From positions 1-24,449 of the forward strand of contig JAFISE010000310.1 of assembly GCA_022560025.1 (NCBI GenBank): a stretch of 24,449 nt of DNA. Reading direction: 5' to 3'. Position numbers and translations under genes: made by a program. Each line of letters begins with the position of its first letter. Position 1 is the stretch's first letter. Positions 20,689-24,449 of the stretch are shown here, piece by piece. The stretch is from Stagonosporopsis chrysanthemi. Lineage: Eukaryota; Ascomycota; Dothideomycetes; Pleosporales; Didymellaceae. The notes below the pieces were generated by a model. It was not told the DNA's origin. It saw only the letters and a list, made by a program, of their open reading frames with translations, and ran no database searches.

Positions 20689-21262
20689 GATTGCGGTGTT
20701 CGCGATTAGGGAGGGTAGTGAGGGGAGTGAGTTCTTTAACAACACTGAGGGATTGCAGATGAAGGCTCGAGCTCATTGCCGCGGTTCCCCTCTCATCCCC
20801 GCTGGACCATTGTACGATGAATGAGAGGACCAGGGCCCTTCTCCACATTGCTGCTGAGCCGAGCGCCTTACGACAGGACTGGGCAGGGTATCTAATGGAT
20901 GAGGAACGCTCCCAAGGATTTATATCTCGTCAGATTCCTTGCACAATTTTCCTAAAAGACGGCAGTGCTTACTGTTGTCGCTGACGAAACCAAACATGCT
21001 ATTCTATTGGCCAGTGATCACTGGTAAAGTCCTGCGAGAACACGGCCATCTTAACAATTGTTGATCAGCGTCGTATCATTTTTCCCCACACGGAAGAACA
21101 TCGACCTGCTGTTGAAGCATGACGATTGGCATTTCAGTGGTTCATCTGTCGGGACACGCCTGGGAAAGGGCTGTGTTCCGTAATCCTTGTCAATCCCCAC
21201 TTGGCGGGCGCCGCCGTACACGGAAACCACAACCATCCCGCCTGGCTGAAGAAAACTCCCTT
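20689..21262. other. spacer upstream of the P450 with no gene seen
   Basis: This stretch runs from the P450 start codon to the end of the longest frame of the neighbouring ankyrin-like gene. Only short, featureless frames occur. It should hold the P450 promoter near 20700-21000 and the 3' UTR of the gene to the right. Confidence 0.5.
20918..20924 (-). promoter_or_regulatory. candidate TATA box of the P450 gene
   Basis: Read on the minus strand this is TATAAAT, about 230 bp upstream of the P450 ATG at 20688. The sequence is a good TATA match, but the implied 5' leader of about 200 nt is long and no transcript evidence is available here. Confidence 0.25.
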
Positions 21263-21820
21263 TCAACGCTTCTCGATACTCTCAGGACGATGACCGACCG
21301 CATTCTCCATGTGCTGAGTATGCCAAGGAAAACCGTCTAAATCATACTTATCACGCTCCTCCGGCCTTCCCACGTGACGTCGTCTGCATCTTTTGCATTT
21401 TGGATGCGCTTTATTGTATCGGTTTAAGCACGCCGCTAAACTGCAGCTCACTTGGTGCTGGTAGCATTTCCACTCTGCATGTGGACCAAGGCTGTCAATG
21501 AATTCTTCCCTTCCTGCAGAGTTGGTAAAATATTGCATCGCGTAATCATCCGAGTTGGAAATGTGGCAGAAGGGCCGATGTCGTGCAATCGTTGCGTGCC
21601 CAAAACGCTCGCGGCAGTGGTCTTCGGGCAGCAGCCTCAACGTGCTCCCAAACGCAAGATAAGGGTAGTACTCTCGAATCACGAAGATGGCTGACAGTGT
21701 GGAGCGGCCCTTGTGCTGCGCGAGGTTGGAGAGCACGATTCGATTCCACTCTTTGAAGGAAATGAGGCGGGACTGATAGGTGAACATTCGCCGCCGTATA
21801 GCGTTTCCAGGATAGAATAG
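21263..21820 (-). CDS. probable continuation of the ankyrin-like gene in another frame
   Basis: A frame shifted by one from the gene above runs to a stop at 21263. From about 21790 its composition is typical of real protein: balanced hydrophobics, many Tyr/Phe, a segment FKEWNRIVLSNLAQ, then FVIREYYPYLAFGSTLRLL, HCRERFGHATIARHRPFC and a late Cys-rich CKRCRRRHVG. It has no convincing ATG of its own (only internal Met at about 21865 and 21787). I read it as the C-terminal part of the F-box/ankyrin-like gene after a frameshift of one base or an intron I could not place. I do not recognise the domain. It could also be a separate small gene or a relic. Confidence 0.4.
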   Translation of the reverse strand, partial: LFYPGNAIRRRMFTYQSRLISFKEWNRIVLSNLAQHKGRSTLSAIFVIREYYPYLAFGSTLRLLPEDHCRERFGHATIARHRPFCHISNSDDYAMQYFTNSAGREEFIDSLGPHAEWKCYQHQVSCSLAACLNRYNKAHPKCKRCRRRHVGRPEERDKYDLDGFPWHTQHMENAVGHRPESIEKR

Positions 21821-22586
21821 AAAGGCGATCGAGTAGAAAGCGGAGAAGTAGGGTCGAGCTGCCATTCGTTGCAGCACAGACCGCTGTAGCTGTGGGTAGG
21901 TAGTCTTCGGGCCTCTTTGACAACTTCTCAGCTGCGGCAACCAGACGATGGACGGTGTCTTCGAGGTGATGTGCGCAGGCCCATTCGAGCGCGTTCCGTC
22001 GCGTGTATGTGAGATCTCTCTTGCTCACTTTCAGGTAAGGACAAACGCTTTGCTCACCCATTCCGTCCGCGATCATCCCAAGTTCAAGAGCCGCATGTTT
22101 TCCGAGTATTGCAACATGAAACGCTGTATCAGGTACTGATGACAGACTATAACATTTCGAATGCAGAAACGCGGGTTTTCCGCACCGGCAATCTGCTTCT
22201 GGTGGCGCAAGAACTGCGGCGATCTCGTGTAGCCAGTGCGTGTGGCTAAGCCTTCCAGCGCCGGTGCGATCATGGTCTCTAGCGTATTGCATGAGGCAGG
22301 TCGCAACGGCGTGCATATAGGTTGCAATGGTTCGTTTGGATCCGACTCCAGGTTTATTTACAATAGTATCGCGGGCTATGCGACGTCTAACTGGGAAGGT
22401 TACATGTGCCCAGTATTCAGCTCCTGGCTTTACGTTTTGAAGATTGCGTAGATGTAAATCTGATGTTACTGTCTCGAGTATGCTGTTGACACCAAGTAGT
22501 GCCGTTGAGTTTCTCAGCTTGTCATCCTGTAAAACAAGCTCAACGATGCGTTCCACAAGCTCAAGTGGCAGCTTTTCAAGGAACAT
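21546..22586 (-). CDS. F-box / ankyrin-like protein, 3' part probably out of frame
   Basis: A 346-aa frame starting at an ATG in A-rich context. Residues 4-50 resemble the F-box-like N-terminus of fungal ankyrin proteins (LPLELVERIVELVLQ, then LLGVNSILETVTSDL). Three weak ankyrin-type helical pairs follow at about 154-179 (AFHVAILGKHAALELG), 198-220 (NALEWACAHHLEDTVHRL) and 232-255 (TAVCAATNGSSTLLLRFLL). Such proteins usually mediate protein-protein contacts, and the F-box may link to ubiquitin ligases; the partner is unknown. After about residue 255 (near 21820) the frame becomes Arg/Pro/Ala-rich and unlike protein, while an overlapping frame to 21263 becomes more natural. A frameshift or an unseen intron is therefore likely, so the printed 3' end at 21546 is doubtful. 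The gene lies next to the right AT-rich block. Confidence 0.6.
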   Translation of the reverse strand: MFLEKLPLELVERIVELVLQDDKLRNSTALLGVNSILETVTSDLHLRNLQNVKPGAEYWAHVTFPVRRRIARDTIVNKPGVGSKRTIATYMHAVATCLMQYARDHDRTGAGRLSHTHWLHEIAAVLAPPEADCRCGKPAFLHSKCYSLSSVPDTAFHVAILGKHAALELGMIADGMGEQSVCPYLKVSKRDLTYTRRNALEWACAHHLEDTVHRLVAAAEKLSKRPEDYLPTATAVCAATNGSSTLLLRFLLDRLSILSWKRYTAANVHLSVPPHFLQRVESNRALQPRAAQGPLHTVSHLRDSRVLPLSCVWEHVEAAARRPLPRAFWARNDCTTSALLPHFQLG

Positions 22587-22964
22587 TTTTTGCTTAAACC
22601 AGTCGAAACATGGACGGCTGGCAATATCCAGTGTTGGGTCGTGAACAGGGAAATTCTGGCGTGGGGAGGAGCTACGAATGAGTACGGGGGGGTCGAGATC
22701 AATCTGACAACAACTTGTGAAGGAACCACCGGTACATACATACGCGTGCTCGTGTTACGGAGTCGCGTTGTAGTGTGTAGGCTGCAGCTGCGCCACAACC
22801 GAAAGGCGTCCTGGGCACATGCTCGCAGCACCAACATCTTTTGGGAAGGTCGCACCGAGGCCTAACACAATTTCGGACTTAGACAGACCTACCGTGTCCG
22901 TGCGCGCAACGACCGGATTCGCGTAACGACCAAAAACCACCTCAACGCTCAGAAATAGATAAGG
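22587..22964. other. upstream region of the ankyrin-like gene, no gene seen
   Basis: About 380 bp of ordinary composition between the ankyrin-like ATG and the right AT-rich block. The short frames here are low-complexity. It presumably carries the promoter of the leftward gene; no clear TATA or CCAAT element stood out. Confidence 0.45.
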
Positions 22965-23159
22965 TTGTAGAGCTACCTACAATAGCTACTGTTTTAAAAA
23001 AAATATAGTGTTATAGTAATTATTTACTTAAAAAAAAGATATACTATCTAAATTTTACTAGTAACTTAACGTTGCAGCTACGTGTTGTAATTAGGCTAGC
23101 AAATAGGTTCAGGGTACCTAGCAGTAGGTAGAAGTTAGGTTAGAGTTGCACAGACCTTA

Positions 23160-23224
23160 AAGTTAAGTAGAGGTTAAGTAGAAGTTAAGTACTGTTATAT
23201 ACTACTTTAACCTCTACTTAACTT
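23160..23224. repeat. perfect 18-bp inverted repeat (hairpin)
   Basis: The left arm AAGTTAAGTAGAGGTTAA (23160-23177) is exactly complementary to the right arm TTAACCTCTACTTAACTT (23207-23224), with a 29-nt spacer. The left part also contains tandem near-copies of GGTTAAGTAGA. Confidence 0.85.
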
Positions 23225-23609
23225 ATACCTATTTACTAGCTTAGTTGTAGTCCTAGGTAAAGAAGATAAAAGTAGTACTAGAAGACTACTACTATTAATA
23301 CTACTTTTACAACTATATTTTAATACTTTTTTAGTAGCTCTTTTTATAAAGCTTATTTTTTAACTAATTAGAGTTATTATATAGCTTTTATAGTATTGCA
23401 CTTTTTTATTTAATATTGTTTTTTAGCTTACTTTTTAAGCTTTTAAATAACTACCTTTGCCTTTTTTTTTTTATATACCTTTTTAGCTACCTTTCTTGCT
23501 ATATACTTCTCTTCTTTCTTCTTGTCTTTTACTAGCTTCTTAGCAGCTGCTACTTTCTTATTTGTTACTTTTTACAGCGATTCTTTCTTCTCTTCTTTAG
23601 AATAGCAAG

Positions 23610-24019
23610 CTAGGTACCCTTGTGTACTTAGAGTCTCTAACTTTAGATAGGTATAACTCTTTAAATATGCAAGATACAGCTTAGTAATATATTACACGAT
23701 AAAATACGCTAAGCTAGAGCTCTTAAAAGAGCTACTATTTGCCTAATTTAGATTAGTTTTAGCTTAGTTATATTGCCTAGAATAGCTAGATATTTTGTAC
23801 TACCCCTACCTCTACTTAACCCTAGGGTCTACAAACTCTCTATAGGTTCTAAGCAATATATCTAAGCTAAAACTTATCTAAATTAAGCAAGCAGTAGCCT
23901 GTTTAAAAGCTTTAGCTTAGCGTATTCTATTGTATAATATATTACTAAGCTGTATTTTAAAGAACTATAGAGTTATACCTATCTAAAGTTAGAGACTCTA
24001 AGTATATAAGGGTACCTAG
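23610..24019. repeat. imperfect inverted repeat, two 167-nt arms around a 76-nt spacer
   Basis: Arm 1 (23610-23776, beginning CTAGGTACCC and ending ATATTGC) and arm 2 (23853-24019, beginning GCAATATATC and ending GGGTACCTAG) align without gaps when one is reverse-complemented. About 85-88 percent of positions match by hand comparison, and many differences are transitions (G/A, C/T), as expected if two originally identical arms were mutated independently by RIP. One cluster of differences lies near 23661-23675. The spacer (23777-23852) is itself partly symmetric. A foldback or MITE-like element or a tail-to-tail duplication would explain it. Confidence 0.85.
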
Positions 24020-24111
24020 TTTACTAGCTTAGTAGAGTGTAAGGTGTAGATATTTTAAAGCATCTAAGATCTTATAGTATACAAAATACTTTTAAGCTAG
24101 AAAATAAATAG

Positions 24112-24165
24112 AAGTTAGATAAGAGTTAGAATAGTATATAATAATATCTAACTCTTACTTAACTC
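24112..24165. repeat. imperfect 19-bp inverted repeat (hairpin)
   Basis: Arm AAGTTAGATAAGAGTTAGA (24112-24130) faces TCTAACTCTTACTTAACTC (24147-24165) with three mismatches, all transitions, and a 16-nt spacer. The arms resemble those of the hairpin at 23160-23224, suggesting related subterminal repeats. Confidence 0.65.
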
Positions 24166-24449
24166 TTACCTATACTAAGTTAATACTAAGTAAGTAGAAG
24201 TTAGGTTGTCTCTACTTAGAGTAGAGATTAGGTTAGAGTTACTAAAAAAAATACTTAAAATTAGCTTTACTAACTCTAACTATAGATTAAAAAAGTTTAT
24301 AAGATTCTAAATCTATTATATTTTAAGAAAATATCTATATTAGAAAATAGAATTATAAAGAATTATTATTACAGTAAATTATTATATCTAAAAATTATTA
24401 GTTTAGAAAAAGTTAATAATTACTTTCTATAGATATACTTAGAATATAA

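Larger units (their letters stand above)
22965..24449. repeat. AT-rich, RIP-like degenerate repeat block (right flank)
   Basis: Composition turns abruptly AT-rich near 22965 and stays so to the window end. TA steps abound, CA/TG steps are scarce and no ORF survives, as in the left block. Short motifs recur: AGGGTACCTAG appears near 23112 and 24009 on the + strand and inverted at 23610-23620, and GTAGAAGTTAGGTT appears near 23128 and 24194. Inverted repeats are frequent (listed separately). This suggests nested or foldback transposable-element remains that were mutated by RIP. The element family is not recognisable. Confidence 0.7.

Noticed and set aside
20465..20848. 127-codon minus-strand frame overlapping the P450 N-terminus, suggesting an earlier start
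   Set aside because: It is in a different frame from the P450 membrane anchor and hinge, which begin at the ATG at 20688.
1..24449. CRISPR arrays, bacterial operons, tRNA genes
   Set aside because: No regularly spaced repeats, no bacterial signals, and no cloverleaf with a GTTCNANNC arm found by eye on either strand.

Overview
The window reads as genomic DNA of a filamentous ascomycete (Pezizomycotina), most likely a dothideomycete-type plant-associated fungus. The reasons are: introns of about 47-56 bp with canonical GT/AG ends; fungal-type protein families (OPT transporter, adenylation-thiolation-reductase NRPS-like enzyme, membrane-anchored P450, F-box proteins); a dispersed Neurospora-type 5S rRNA gene; and an island of ordinary base composition lying between two extremely AT-rich, ORF-free blocks whose dinucleotide look (TpA-rich, poor in CpA/TpG) is what repeat-induced point mutation (RIP) leaves behind. 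The species cannot be named from the sequence alone.

Layout. About 130-2755 is a RIP-like AT-rich block. 2756-4045 has no convincing gene but holds a strongly G-skewed stretch with an uninterrupted run of 77 G (3134-3210). 4046-4840 (-) encodes a small secreted protein with a Pro/Lys-rich linker and a Cys/His-containing C-terminal domain. It is transcribed divergently from 5544-7544 (+), a single-exon F-box/leucine-rich-repeat-like protein. A 5S rRNA gene (7569-7687, +) begins 25 bp after that stop codon. 7951-8829 (-) is a SAM-dependent methyltransferase. 8830-10714 holds no gene I can support. 10715-13409 (+) is a seven-exon OPT-family oligopeptide transporter (796 aa). 13410-15561 holds only coding-like fragments with stops and frame changes. 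15562-18798 (+) is a three-exon, 1043-aa NRPS-like A-T-R enzyme. It converges on 18977-20688 (-), a two-exon cytochrome P450 interrupted by one in-frame TGA. 21263-22586 (-) is an F-box/ankyrin-like gene whose reading frame appears to switch. From about 22965 to the end there is a second RIP-like block containing a 167-nt-per-arm inverted repeat and smaller hairpins.

How the genes may work together. The carboxylate-activating and reducing A-T-R enzyme, the adjacent P450 and the nearby OPT transporter and methyltransferase have the make-up of a small secondary-metabolite locus (activate and reduce an acid, oxidise, possibly methylate, export or import). No cluster-specific transcription factor is visible and the methyltransferase is separated by about 6.7 kb, so membership beyond the A-T-R/P450 pair is inference. 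The P450 nonsense codon, the frame switch in the ankyrin-like gene and the decayed coding fragments suggest that parts of this island are degenerating, as is common next to RIP-affected repeats.
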